Source: Bacillota bacterium
GTDB taxonomy: Bacteria; Bacillota; Clostridia; Lachnospirales; Lachnospiraceae
Reading direction: 5' to 3'
Assembly (NCBI GenBank): GCA_023416695.1
Contig: JAEZGY010000060.1
Span: 1 to 23,491, forward strand
Length of the DNA: 23,491 bases
In this document: one piece after another, positions 1-7,717 of the stretch
Position numbering within the stretch: the first letter of the stretch is position 1
Layout: each line of letters starts with the position of its first letter
The notes under the pieces: generated by a model
Database searches by the model: none
What the model saw: only the letters and a program-made list of their open reading frames with translations
Told to the model about the DNA's origin: nothing
Position numbers and translations under genes: made by a program

Positions 1-449
<449 letters not shown>

Positions 450-657
450 AAGTTGTTTGTACTTTAAACAATTTGATCTTGGTCAAAAAGCACTAGCTTG
501 TTTAACCGTTTTTTGCATCTTTCGATGCCATTTACTGTTTCATAAAGAAACGTTCATTCTGAAATTCTTATTGAATTTTCAGGGTTGTTTCACTGTTTAG
601 TTATCAATGTTCTTCTCTTTGTCGACCTCAGCGGCGTTAGCCGTTTGCCGTGTCAAC
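450..657 (-). other. rRNA operon leader (pre-16S transcribed region)
   Basis: Between the rRNA promoter and mature 16S the transcript would begin near 658 with a stem-loop: CGGC/GCCG around a TAAC loop, flanked by GTTGAC and GTCGAC at 624-657. Further on, about 592-615, is a stretch resembling the Firmicute pre-rRNA boxA-type sequence (ATTGATAACTAAACAG). It is followed by a hairpin CTGAAAATTC/GAATTTCAG at about 560-583. Next to the mature end, TTAAAGT/ACTTTAA (about 447-468) can pair. These elements fit leader antitermination and RNase III-type processing, but the boxA match is imperfect and assigned by resemblance only. Confidence 0.5.
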
Positions 658-664
658 AAAAACG

Positions 665-693
665 ATTATATCACCTGCAAAACAGAATGTCAA
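665..693 (-). promoter_or_regulatory. rRNA operon promoter (sigma-A type)
   Basis: Read leftwards, the sequence has a perfect -35 TTGACA (688-693), a 17-base spacer and a perfect -10 TATAAT (665-670), giving a predicted start near 658. It is the best match to consensus in the window, and it is followed by a GC-rich leader and the 16S gene. The upstream side (694-730) is strongly A/T rich and could act as an UP element. Confidence 0.93.
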
Positions 694-700
694 CACTTTT

Positions 701-730
701 TTTATATTATTTTTACAAAATTCGATGCAA
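701..730 (-). promoter_or_regulatory. candidate second, upstream rRNA promoter
   Basis: TTGCAT (725-730), an 18-base spacer and TATAAA (701-706) read leftwards just upstream of the main rRNA promoter. Tandem promoters are common for rRNA operons, but the -10 lies in an A/T tract that could equally be an UP element of the main promoter. Confidence 0.35.
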
Positions 731-866
731 ATTTACTAATTCGCCTCAAACCCTTATAAATAGGCACTTTCTCCACTCTGTATACAACCAATTTTGCCAA
801 ATATCCTGCTTTTACTACTGAAATTGTTTATATTTATCAAACAATTTATCATTTATAACATAGAGC

Positions 867-900
867 AAAAAGGACACATGGATAGTATCTCCAGATGTCC
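867..900 (-). terminator. rho-independent terminator after the CvpA gene
   Basis: On the leftward transcript, GGACA and TGTCC close a stem that continues as TGGA/TCCA after a small internal mismatch. A five-T run follows (867-871). It sits 45 bases beyond the stop codon of the CvpA-family gene and separates that operon from the rRNA promoter. Confidence 0.85.
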
Positions 901-944
901 TCCTTTATTATTCACTACTTAGACTAGCTAAGTGTCTTTTTATC

Positions 945-1649
945 TTATTTAAAAATGACTAGGGACTGTGCCGCATTTACTACAAAGTGTAACAAAAGAT
1001 TATTATTATAAATAAGAGAAAGAAATACACTATCATTTATTGCTTTAAAACAAGTTTCTCCTATTCCTGTTCCACTAAATATAGTTAGTGCTACACATAA
1101 AATCCACAGAACAACAAATCCATGAATAACACCTAAGAACAGCCCCCCAACTTTGTTGAGGCTGTGTAACACCGGTAATTTGCTTACAATATCTAAGACA
1201 TTAGCTAGCACCCGTACCAAAATTAACGTAACTACAAATAAAAGTACAAATGCAATCGCATTTAGAATCATACCAGTAATATAGCCAGATACATAATCCC
1301 CAAATTTGGAGGTATCCATTAATTCATATACCTTCTTATTATTGTTTTCTTCCAAGGCGTCTTTTAAGCGCTGTGGTATAGGCAATGAATCAATATAATT
1401 ATGCTGATCTTTATTGGTTTTCGCTTCTGTTTCTACTTCTAATGTTTTAACAACCTTACTATTAACTGCTTTATAAATAGTCTCATTATCCTTTAGAACA
1501 CCACCTAAGGTTGAGCTTCCTAAAGAGGCCACCATTAATGCTAGGAATACTGCACAGATAGAAAATACCGTCTTAATAAACCCATTGTGATACCCTCTTA
1601 TCATGTAAGCACCCAAAAAAAGCAAAACAAGAATTACTAGCCAGTTCAT
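945..1649 (-). CDS. CvpA family membrane protein
   Basis: This 234-residue protein has the pattern of the CvpA (colicin V production protein) family: hydrophobic segments near residues 3-17, 25-42, 118-148 and 166-191. The family-typical glycine-rich turn after the first segment (RGYHNGF, residues 18-24) is present, and a Leu/Gly stretch (KVGGLFLGVIHG) starts the last segment. A polar loop of about 60 residues separates the second and third membrane segments; this is where CvpA proteins vary. E. coli CvpA is needed for colicin V export, while the role in Firmicutes is not established. The gene starts three bases after the stop of the DUF5711 gene, and its GGAGGA ribosome binding site lies in the last codons of that gene, so the two are translationally linked. 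A terminator follows. Confidence 0.85.
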   Translation of the reverse strand: MNWLVILVLLFLGAYMIRGYHNGFIKTVFSICAVFLALMVASLGSSTLGGVLKDNETIYKAVNSKVVKTLEVETEAKTNKDQHNYIDSLPIPQRLKDALEENNNKKVYELMDTSKFGDYVSGYITGMILNAIAFVLLFVVTLILVRVLANVLDIVSKLPVLHSLNKVGGLFLGVIHGFVVLWILCVALTIFSGTGIGETCFKAINDSVFLSLIYNNNLLLHFVVNAAQSLVIFK

Positions 1650-1651
1650 CT

Positions 1652-2839
1652 CTAATCCTCCGTTAATTTAATAATATCCAGTGTAGAATCACTAATAAGG
1701 TAATACTTATTATAGTTGTTAATCGGCATAAGGGCAGATATATTTTTATCAAAGGAATATTTAAACTTCTCAACTCCATTTAACTTGATGATGTGACATT
1801 CCTTATCTGAGTAGAATATCATTTCTTTCTCACCCATGATTACTTTCTCATAGTCAAAATTAATGGATTTGTTGTAAACCTTTTTACCATTCGTATTATA
1901 AATTTGTACTTGATATTTATCTGATTCATTGTGGTTTTCTGTTACAAAACCAATATAGCTGTCAGTGGTGAACACACTTTTAATATTATTCTTAAATGTT
2001 TCTGCATATACTTCCTTACTCTTTTCACTAAAACTAAAGAGTTCAAATCCAGTAGTAGTAAACACGCAAACTGTATCATTCCCTATGAATTTCACATTGG
2101 CTATGGTGGTATCCCCATAGTCTTTCATTCCCACCATTCGGTTTAATTCATTTTGTCCCACATCTGAGAAACTGTAAAAAGTGGCTTGGTTTTTAATTAC
2201 ACCATTATTGACCTGCATGTAATTAGTCACCAGTCTCTTTCCATCATCCGATAAAGCCATATTAACAGGAAATCCATTTTCATCTACATTGGTAATCACT
2301 TCTGCTACCAACGCATCTACCGTAGTGTCCGACTTAATTAGCTGAATCACATTGGTATCCTTATCCTCCATTAACACAGCCACCATTCCCTGTCTTGCAA
2401 CTTGGACCTGCAAAATAGGGAGAGTAACCTTTATCTCTTTTCCCGAATTAGTACCATCAAATACGACTACATTGTATCCACCAATATCTGCAACCGCTAT
2501 ATAATTATTACAGATATCAGCTTTTGGATTACGCATATTGTAACTACCATTAAAGGTAATATTGCCAGAAGAGTTATAAGCACAGGCACCATCTCGACTG
2601 ATTCTAAGTACCTGATCACCGTATGGTAGGTATGTTACCTCTCCTGAATCCTGTCTTTCAATCTGGTTACTAACTACATAGCTGTTAAACACACGATTGA
2701 TATAGGAAAATATTAAATAAACGCATATTGCCACTGCTACCAAGAGAATTCCTAATAAAATAAATAGCTTCTGTTTTTTGTGTCTCTGGATACGTTTTTC
2801 GTACTGGACAAAATCCGATTTATCTGCAAACGTCGCCAT
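1652..2839 (-). CDS. DUF5711 family single-pass membrane protein
   Basis: This 395-residue protein has a basic cytoplasmic N-terminus (about residues 1-24, KRIQRHKKQK) and one membrane helix at about 25-47. The rest is a long extracytoplasmic part rich in short beta-strand-like segments with Gly/Asn/Asp turns, which looks like repeated propeller blades (for example ADIGGYNVVVFDGT and NVKFIGNDTVCVFTTTGFELFSF). I recognise it as the uncharacterised DUF5711 family, common in Lachnospiraceae; family assignment is by resemblance. No catalytic motif is visible. The ATG has a good ribosome binding site (AGGAG, 8 bases upstream). It lies downstream of the LysM gene (122 bases) and directly upstream of the CvpA gene, which suggests a shared envelope role. 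A cell-surface or signalling scaffold is inference only. Confidence 0.75.
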   Translation of the reverse strand: MATFADKSDFVQYEKRIQRHKKQKLFILLGILLVAVAICVYLIFSYINRVFNSYVVSNQIERQDSGEVTYLPYGDQVLRISRDGACAYNSSGNITFNGSYNMRNPKADICNNYIAVADIGGYNVVVFDGTNSGKEIKVTLPILQVQVARQGMVAVLMEDKDTNVIQLIKSDTTVDALVAEVITNVDENGFPVNMALSDDGKRLVTNYMQVNNGVIKNQATFYSFSDVGQNELNRMVGMKDYGDTTIANVKFIGNDTVCVFTTTGFELFSFSEKSKEVYAETFKNNIKSVFTTDSYIGFVTENHNESDKYQVQIYNTNGKKVYNKSINFDYEKVIMGEKEMIFYSDKECHIIKLNGVEKFKYSFDKNISALMPINNYNKYYLISDSTLDIIKLTED

Positions 2840-2898
2840 ATACTCTGCTCCTATTTCTATTTCTTATGTAGTGGTTCTATTACCTCATACATACTCTT

Positions 2899-2904
2899 AT
2901 TATA
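2899..2904 (-). promoter_or_regulatory. candidate -10 element upstream of the DUF5711 gene
   Basis: A perfect TATAAT read leftwards lies 60 bases before the DUF5711 start, inside the 121-base gap after the LysM gene. No good -35 is visible at 16-18 bases, so an internal promoter is possible but weakly supported; read-through from the LysM gene is equally likely, as no terminator is seen in the gap. Confidence 0.3.
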
Positions 2905-2960
2905 CAATATTCTTGCAATATTACCACATTATTTTACGTTTCTACTTAAGGAGTCAGCAC

Positions 2961-4262
2961 TTAGGGAAGCTTTATGGTCTGTCCTGCGTAAATAGTATCT
3001 TGATCTTCTATTTTATTTAACTCCATAATCTTTTTTACATAGGTTTTATTACTATAAAACTTAAGGCTAATGGCACCAAGGGTATCTCCCCTCTTAATCG
3101 TATAGGTAGCTGGTATTGAGGTGGTTTCTTTGCCATCATTATCTTTGATAGGGTTATCTTTTATAGGGTTATCCTTAACATTTGTATCCTTAGAATCCGT
3201 CCCCTTACTGTCTGTATCTTTTGAATCTGTATCTTTACTATCTGTATCCTTCGAATCTGTATCCTTACCATTATTTGAGTCGATTGGAGACGTGCCTTCA
3301 ATACTGACATTAATATCGTCGCCTTTGGCTGTATCATCCCCAACTACATTCTCACCTTTGATACTACTAATATTTCCGTTTTGGACATTAACCTGGGTAG
3401 TACCGGGACTTACAGAAGCATCCACCATTTGATTTTTATCCTGATTAGTCTGGGCACCTGCTGATACTGATCGATTAGAATCATTTACTCCTTTACCTAA
3501 CAGCATAGTAACTGCTACAACAATTAAAAATATGGCACAGACGGAAGCCGCTGCATACATCACCGAAAGACTTCGCTTTCTTTGTACCTTTTCATTATTT
3601 TTTCGTTCAATAACATTTCGGATATTAATGCAAGTTTGATCTACATAGTCCGCTTCAATACTTTGCTTGTCACTGTTCTCTACCATATAATTTTGCATAT
3701 TATGATTTTTCTCATAATAAATATAATACCCATCCTGTTCCCATAATCGTTGGTTATCAAATAAATAAAATGCCTCTTCCCTCTCAATGCTGTCATACAT
3801 TAATAGAACTTTATTATTTCCCGCAAAATTATCTATATGAATTTTGCATAAATCGTCATTTACTTCTAGTGGAAGACCAGGTTTTGTTATGTACCAACCT
3901 ACGATTTCCTCCTCATCAAAATATTTCTTGATATCTTCATATATATTACTCCAAGTTTCATTACTAAATAGCTTCTCATTGTCAAAAATAATATCTTTGA
4001 CCTCTACTGCTCCATTGATAAAAACATTATCCTCCCCTTCCACCGGAAGAACATGACCCAGGAGAATTGCCACATGATAATTTCCATAGCTTTTTAATGC
4101 TATTTGCTTCATATAAGTCATTACGTAGTCTTCAATATAGATTCTCTTATCTCCATCCATTGGTCCGACTTGTCTTATATTTTTAGGTAATTTAGTACCG
4201 TTATTTCTTTGTTTTTTCTCATTATGATTATTCTGATTATTTTGAATAGTTTCAATCATCAT
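2961..4262 (-). CDS. membrane-anchored LysM protein with degenerate JAMM/MPN-like N-domain
   Basis: The start is placed at 4262 because AAAGGCGG lies eight bases upstream; the longer frame to 4313 has no ribosome binding site. The protein has 433 residues. Residues about 40-172 resemble the JAB1/MPN metalloprotease fold: a G-W-Y-x-x-x-P-G segment at 122-129 and a following VLLMYD strand. However, the two histidines of the usual GWYHSHPG are Ile and Lys, and the downstream Ser-x-x-Asp is missing, so it should not bind zinc. One membrane helix lies at about 233-256, then a Ser/Thr/Asp/Asn-rich linker with pentapeptide repeats (about 334-378). A C-terminal LysM domain (about 384-433, YTIKRGDTLGAISLKFY) should bind peptidoglycan. 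The expected topology is cytosolic pseudo-enzyme, helix, extended linker, wall anchor. It is the first gene of the cluster with DUF5711 and CvpA. The LysM call is firm; the MPN-like call is by pattern. Confidence 0.85.
   Translation of the reverse strand: MMIETIQNNQNNHNEKKQRNNGTKLPKNIRQVGPMDGDKRIYIEDYVMTYMKQIALKSYGNYHVAILLGHVLPVEGEDNVFINGAVEVKDIIFDNEKLFSNETWSNIYEDIKKYFDEEEIVGWYITKPGLPLEVNDDLCKIHIDNFAGNNKVLLMYDSIEREEAFYLFDNQRLWEQDGYYIYYEKNHNMQNYMVENSDKQSIEADYVDQTCINIRNVIERKNNEKVQRKRSLSVMYAAASVCAIFLIVVAVTMLLGKGVNDSNRSVSAGAQTNQDKNQMVDASVSPGTTQVNVQNGNISSIKGENVVGDDTAKGDDINVSIEGTSPIDSNNGKDTDSKDTDSKDTDSKDTDSKGTDSKDTNVKDNPIKDNPIKDNDGKETTSIPATYTIKRGDTLGAISLKFYSNKTYVKKIMELNKIEDQDTIYAGQTIKLP
3129..3263. 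repeat. 15-base tandem coding repeat (DTDSK / DNPIK pentapeptides)
   Basis: Within the linker of the LysM protein, five 15-base units encode DTDSK (the fifth GTDSK). They are followed by DTNVK, two DNPIK units and DNDGK. Units differ at synonymous positions but keep the period, so copy number could change by slippage without breaking the frame. The repeat gives an acidic/lysine spacer between membrane and LysM domain. Confidence 0.85.
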
Positions 4263-4575
4263 TAATATACCGCCTTTCAAATTCAAATTGTACCTAAAAT
4301 AACATTTGGTCATGGGTATATTACCACTACTGTATATAGTTTTTTGTCACATTGAAACAACGCTATATAATAACATTTCTACTATAATTGAACGTATTAT
4401 CGCTTTTATTTTCTATATTTACTTTGTTTTCGCATTCATAATTTTTCTTAAGTTCTGTTTTATGCTTATTTTGTTGATTATTGCGTTAGTTTTTTTACTT
4501 TCCACGTCTATGTTACCTAGGTCTGGTAATACTTATAATTAGAATTATTGACAGCTTTGCTGGGAAAGGAACTAT
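4263..4575. other. divergent intergenic region between LysM gene and yyaC
   Basis: This 313-base region is very A/T rich and must hold both divergent promoters. I see the ribosome binding sites at each end (AAAGGCGG for the LysM gene, GGGAAAGGAA for yyaC). I see no convincing sigma-A promoter pair in either direction: several TATA-like hexamers occur (for example 4532-4537 rightwards) without a proper -35. yyaC homologues are sporulation genes, so a sporulation-sigma promoter that I cannot resolve by eye is plausible. Short frames reading into it are not supported as genes. Confidence 0.5.
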
Positions 4576-5181
4576 ATGAAACAAAGCTACGAAGACACTT
4601 CCCCAACTCTACATTATTTTGATTGCCAAGAAGAAGCCTCTATCTATCGATTTTGCCGAGAGTTAAACACATTAGTCCAGTCGAAAATATCAAAAAAACA
4701 CTCCGTAATCATTCTCTGCATCGGCTCTGACCGAGCTACAGGAGATTGTCTCGGCCCAATAGTCGGATATAAGTTAGAAAAACAACAATATAAGAATGTG
4801 TATATATACGGTACTTTAGCCCATCCAGTGCATGCTAAAAACCTCACAAAAACTATGGAAATGATTCATGAAACCTACAAATATCCATTTGTGATTGCCA
4901 TAGATGCATCCCTAGGAAAAGATAAGCATGTTGGATATGTGACTCTTGGGGAAGGGAGTTTAAGTCCAGGAATAGGTGTAAATAAAGACCTTCCTGTTGT
5001 AGGGGATATCTTTATTACTGGTATTGTTAATGTATCAGGTTACTTAAATCATATGTTATTACAGACCACTAGATTAGATATCGTAATGCAGCTAGCAGAC
5101 TACATTTGTATTGGACTGCGTTATGTGATGCATCAAATAGGAGTTACCTCTCTTATGATAGGTAAATCAAAATCTTATTAA
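4576..5181 (+). CDS. yyaC: spore protease YyaC family protein (DUF1256)
   Basis: The 201-residue product matches the YyaC/DUF1256 family, related to hydrogenase-maturation-type and germination (GPR-like) proteases. Visible family blocks are IILCIGSDRATGDCLGPIVG (residues about 45-64), LAHPVHAKNL, the strand FVIAIDASLG, and GVNKDLPVVGDIFITGIVNVSG. The Asp/Gly-rich first block corresponds to the metal-binding or active-site region of the HybD/GPR fold. The protein is expected to act in the developing spore; its substrate is unknown. The ATG follows GGGAAAGGAA at good spacing. It stands alone, divergent from the LysM gene and convergent with the coiled-coil gene, and ends at a shared terminator. 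Its presence argues for a spore-forming organism. Confidence 0.85.
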   Translation: MKQSYEDTSPTLHYFDCQEEASIYRFCRELNTLVQSKISKKHSVIILCIGSDRATGDCLGPIVGYKLEKQQYKNVYIYGTLAHPVHAKNLTKTMEMIHETYKYPFVIAIDASLGKDKHVGYVTLGEGSLSPGIGVNKDLPVVGDIFITGIVNVSGYLNHMLLQTTRLDIVMQLADYICIGLRYVMHQIGVTSLMIGKSKSY

Positions 5182-5242
5182 GAGCCTACTAAAGCTATTA
5201 GAATGTAGAATAGAGCTTTACTTACAAAACTCTCCCTACATT

Positions 5243-5276
5243 AAAAAAGGGCATTGCCTTATAAGCAATGCCCTTT
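5243..5276. terminator. bidirectional terminator between yyaC and the coiled-coil gene
   Basis: A perfect nine-base stem GGGCATTGC/GCAATGCCC (5249-5257 and 5265-5273) with a seven-base loop has TTT on the right and six A on the left. It can therefore end yyaC rightwards (short T tract) and, more strongly, the 5284-6414 gene leftwards. Confidence 0.9.
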
Positions 5277-5283
5277 ACTGACT

Positions 5284-6414
5284 TTATTCTGTTCTTGAAT
5301 TCTCAACCCCATAGCTACCAATCTGCCTTTTATAATACTCCATAGCTTCTGATACTTTAGTAAGCTGATTCTCCTGCATAATACCGATTAGCTTGTCTAA
5401 GGAAGAGAGATTCATAAACTCTTTTCCTAGGTATGCCTCATAATCATTAGAAATTCTCATGGACAATTCCTTAATCTGATCCTCTAACTGACTACATTCT
5501 CTATGGACTAGTTGATATCTTTCCTTTGCTTCTTCCATGTCTTTCTCATGCTTTTGTCTGACATCATTGGCAATAATATTACTAGTAGAGCTTCTGAATG
5601 TAGCAATAGCCTCAGCCTTCTGACGGTTTATATCTGCTATTTTATTATTAATGTCTTTAATCTCACTATCGTATTCACTTAAATTGTAAGCACTCTCATC
5701 TTTATCCTTAAGAATTCTCTTCTTAATCTTTTGCATCTTATTTCTATTCTGTCGCAATTTATATCGGACAGCTCTTCCACTAGAAATGGCCGTTGGATTC
5801 TTCCCCTTTGTAGACTTATAGATAAGATAGTATAGTCCTCCTATCACAACAAGTGTAGCAATATATATCAAAATTAACCCAAATGTATTATCTCCACCAA
5901 AGATTAGGTAATATAGTAAAAATGGGCTTGCCACCAAAACAAGTGCGGCTGTAATTAGTATTATCCCAAAATCCCCTATTCCCTTAGGTGCAAACAAAGC
6001 GAAATAGAGCCTCGTATTATAAAGACGAGAAATATCCCCTTGCTGAAATAGTGTCTTTACATCCTGCTTTAATCTCTCACTATCTCCTCTTAACCCTGCA
6101 GTCTCTCTTTCAATTCTTTGGGAAACTTTATCGCTTTTGGATCGGTCTTTTTTATCCTGTACCTTTCTCATGCGATTCTTCTGTCTCTCAATCTGCTCAT
6201 CAAAGGATGATGCAATCTCATTTTCCCGCTTCACTACAGCCATCTGAATTTCATCTTGGATCATATTGTTCTTAAGCTCCAGTTCATTCTCCAGCCGGTT
6301 CTCCTCTACATCCTTTTCAGATAATTGAGTTTTACAATGATTAAGGGTATTCAATTTTTCTCTTAACTGATACAGGGCATTAATTCCCTTCTCCAACACG
6401 TTTTCCTTCTCCAT
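5284..6414 (-). CDS. uncharacterised membrane protein with two coiled-coil arms
   Basis: I do not recognise a named family. The architecture is clear: charged helical heptad-rich region (about residues 5-130), two close hydrophobic helices (about 152-175 and 181-203), then a second charged coiled coil (about 216-330) and a short C-terminal tail. The two helices form a hairpin, so both coiled-coil arms should lie on the same, probably cytoplasmic, side. The frame allows ATG at 6423 or 6414. I chose 6414 because AAAGGA lies about eight bases before it, but AGGA upstream also fits 6423. It is transcribed alone from a good promoter at 6478-6506 and ends at the shared terminator. A scaffold or membrane-remodelling role is conceivable, but there is no direct evidence. 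Confidence 0.7.
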   Translation of the reverse strand: MEKENVLEKGINALYQLREKLNTLNHCKTQLSEKDVEENRLENELELKNNMIQDEIQMAVVKRENEIASSFDEQIERQKNRMRKVQDKKDRSKSDKVSQRIERETAGLRGDSERLKQDVKTLFQQGDISRLYNTRLYFALFAPKGIGDFGIILITAALVLVASPFLLYYLIFGGDNTFGLILIYIATLVVIGGLYYLIYKSTKGKNPTAISSGRAVRYKLRQNRNKMQKIKKRILKDKDESAYNLSEYDSEIKDINNKIADINRQKAEAIATFRSSTSNIIANDVRQKHEKDMEEAKERYQLVHRECSQLEDQIKELSMRISNDYEAYLGKEFMNLSSLDKLIGIMQENQLTKVSEAMEYYKRQIGSYGVENSRTE

Positions 6415-6477
6415 ATCGTTCATCCTTTCGTCCTAGCATATAGATATCGATATGTATTGCATTTTCGCCACACTTAT

Positions 6478-6506
6478 ATTCTAGCAAAAATATAAAAATT
6501 ATACAA
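6478..6506 (-). promoter_or_regulatory. sigma-A promoter of the coiled-coil gene
   Basis: Read leftwards: TTGTAT (6501-6506), 17-base spacer ending in TGC (extended -10), TAGAAT (6478-6483). It lies about 55-65 bases before the gene start, leaving a short leader. Confidence 0.7.
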
Positions 6507-6621
6507 TTAATTAATAAAGTTTATATGATTTTTATAAGCTGGTCATAGGATAGTCACATTTCCTAATTATACTAATACTTGCAAGAGATGTTATATATAC
6601 GAATACCCCCCTCATTAACCT

Positions 6622-6653
6622 AAGAACGCCTGGTCTAAAGACCAGGCGTTCTT
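6622..6653 (-). terminator. long hairpin after recR, probable terminator
   Basis: A perfect inverted repeat with 15-base arms (6622-6636 and 6639-6653), CG-rich in the middle, lies 37 bases beyond the recR stop. The trailing U tract leftwards is poor (TTCTTAGGTTAA), so termination may rely on the very stable stem. Confidence 0.7.
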
Positions 6654-6689
6654 ACTGTTAAAACATATAAACGGTGATAAGCATCTCTT

Positions 6690-7286
6690 TTATAAGGCAA
6701 CTCTGCCTTCTAATGCTCGAAGCAAAGTCACTTCATCAATATACTCTAGGTCTCCCCCTACAGGGACACCACTAGCAATACGACTTACCTTAATACCGGT
6801 AGGTTTAATGAGCTTACTGATATACATAGCTGTCGTTTCACCTTCCAGGCTAGAATTGGTTGCTATAATCACTTCTTCTATCTCTCCCTGAAGTCTTAAC
6901 ATCAATTCCTTTAAACGAATATCAGACGGTCCAATTCCTAGCATAGGGGAAATCGCTCCGTGAAGCACATGATAAACGCCATCATACTTACCAGTTTTCT
7001 CATAAGCTGCTAAATCTCTAGAGTTCTCTACAACCATTATAATCTTAGAGTTTCTTTGATTACTTCTACATATTGGACAAAGCTCCTGATCTGTTAAGGT
7101 GCAGCATTGCTCACAATATCTAACATTACTCTTAGCATCTATAATGGTAGCACTAAGATTCTTCACCTGTTCTTCTGGCATGTTTATAATATGAAAAGCC
7201 AGTCTTTGTGCAGACTTTGAACCGATTCCAGGAAGTCTTGATAATTCCTCTATTAACTTACTAATCTGTTTACTATAATAATCCAT
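6690..7286 (-). CDS. recR: recombination mediator RecR
   Basis: This 198-residue protein has the full RecR layout: N-terminal helix-hairpin-helix (LSRLPGIGSKSAQRLAFH, residues 15-32), a four-cysteine zinc finger (C58, C61, C70, C73), a Toprim domain beginning with the VVENSRDLAAYEKTG block, and the C-terminal GGDLEYIDEVTLLRAL segment. It works with RecF and RecO to load RecA on single-stranded gaps in daughter strands. The length matches the family. Its ATG overlaps the stop codon of ybaB by one base (TAATG), indicating translational coupling in the dnaX-ybaB-recR operon, an arrangement widely conserved in bacteria. Confidence 0.97.
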   Translation of the reverse strand: MDYYSKQISKLIEELSRLPGIGSKSAQRLAFHIINMPEEQVKNLSATIIDAKSNVRYCEQCCTLTDQELCPICRSNQRNSKIIMVVENSRDLAAYEKTGKYDGVYHVLHGAISPMLGIGPSDIRLKELMLRLQGEIEEVIIATNSSLEGETTAMYISKLIKPTGIKVSRIASGVPVGGDLEYIDEVTLLRALEGRVAL

Positions 7287-7636
7287 TAGAATGGAAAGCC
7301 CCCACCTAGGTTAAGTCCACCTGTTAGAGATCCCATAGCCTGGCTACTTTCTTCTTCCATCTTACGTAATGCTTCGTTAGTAGCTGCCATAATTAAATCT
7401 TCTAACATCTCAATATCATCAGGATCAACAACCTCTTCTTTAAGTTTTACTGCTACAACTTCCTTTTTACCAGAAACACGAACGGTTACAGCTCCACCAC
7501 CTGCAGTAGCCTCCCATTGTTTCTCCTCAAGCTCTTTTGTCTTTTCTTCCATTTGCTTTTGCATTCTTTGAGCCTGCTTCATTAAATTATTCATATTACC
7601 AGGCATTCCACCTGGGAAACCACCACGTTTTGCCAT
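7286..7636 (-). CDS. ybaB: YbaB/EbfC family nucleoid-associated protein
   Basis: The start at 7636 (protein MAKRGG..., 116 residues) is chosen because GGAGG sits eight bases before it; the frame extends 18 bases further without a suitable site. Sequence blocks typical of YbaB/EbfC are the Met/Gln-rich first helix (NMNNLMKQAQRMQKQMEE), the strand pair around GGAVTVRVSGKKEVVAVKL, and the DPDDIEMLEDLIMAATNEALRK helix. YbaB forms a tweezer-like dimer that binds DNA without marked sequence preference. Glycine-rich ends (GGFPGGMPG and GGLNLGGGFPF) are as expected. It lies between dnaX and recR and is coupled to recR. Confidence 0.96.
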   Translation of the reverse strand: MAKRGGFPGGMPGNMNNLMKQAQRMQKQMEEKTKELEEKQWEATAGGGAVTVRVSGKKEVVAVKLKEEVVDPDDIEMLEDLIMAATNEALRKMEEESSQAMGSLTGGLNLGGGFPF

Positions 7637-7671
7637 GAGTTGGTCCTCCTTCATTTTGCTTACATATTATA

Positions 7672-7700
7672 AATATAACTTTAATTCTTATCTTAATCAA
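7672..7700 (-). promoter_or_regulatory. candidate internal promoter for ybaB-recR
   Basis: In the 81-base gap after dnaX, TTGATT (7695-7700), 17 bases and TATATT (7672-7677) read leftwards. It would allow ybaB-recR expression independent of dnaX. No terminator is visible in the gap, so read-through from dnaX is also expected. Confidence 0.45.
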
Positions 7701-7717
7701 TATCCCATTGAGTTTCT

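Noticed and set aside
651..656. Second TTGACA downstream of the rRNA promoter as another promoter
   Set aside because: No -10 hexamer at 16-18 bases; it is part of the leader hairpin.
3129..3263. Possible CRISPR array or DNA-level satellite
   Set aside because: The period is 15 bases without spacers and keeps the reading frame of the LysM protein; it is a coding repeat.
4306..4542. Hydrophobic plus-strand frame in the region before yyaC
   Set aside because: A/T-driven composition and no ribosome binding site; it reads through the divergent regulatory region.
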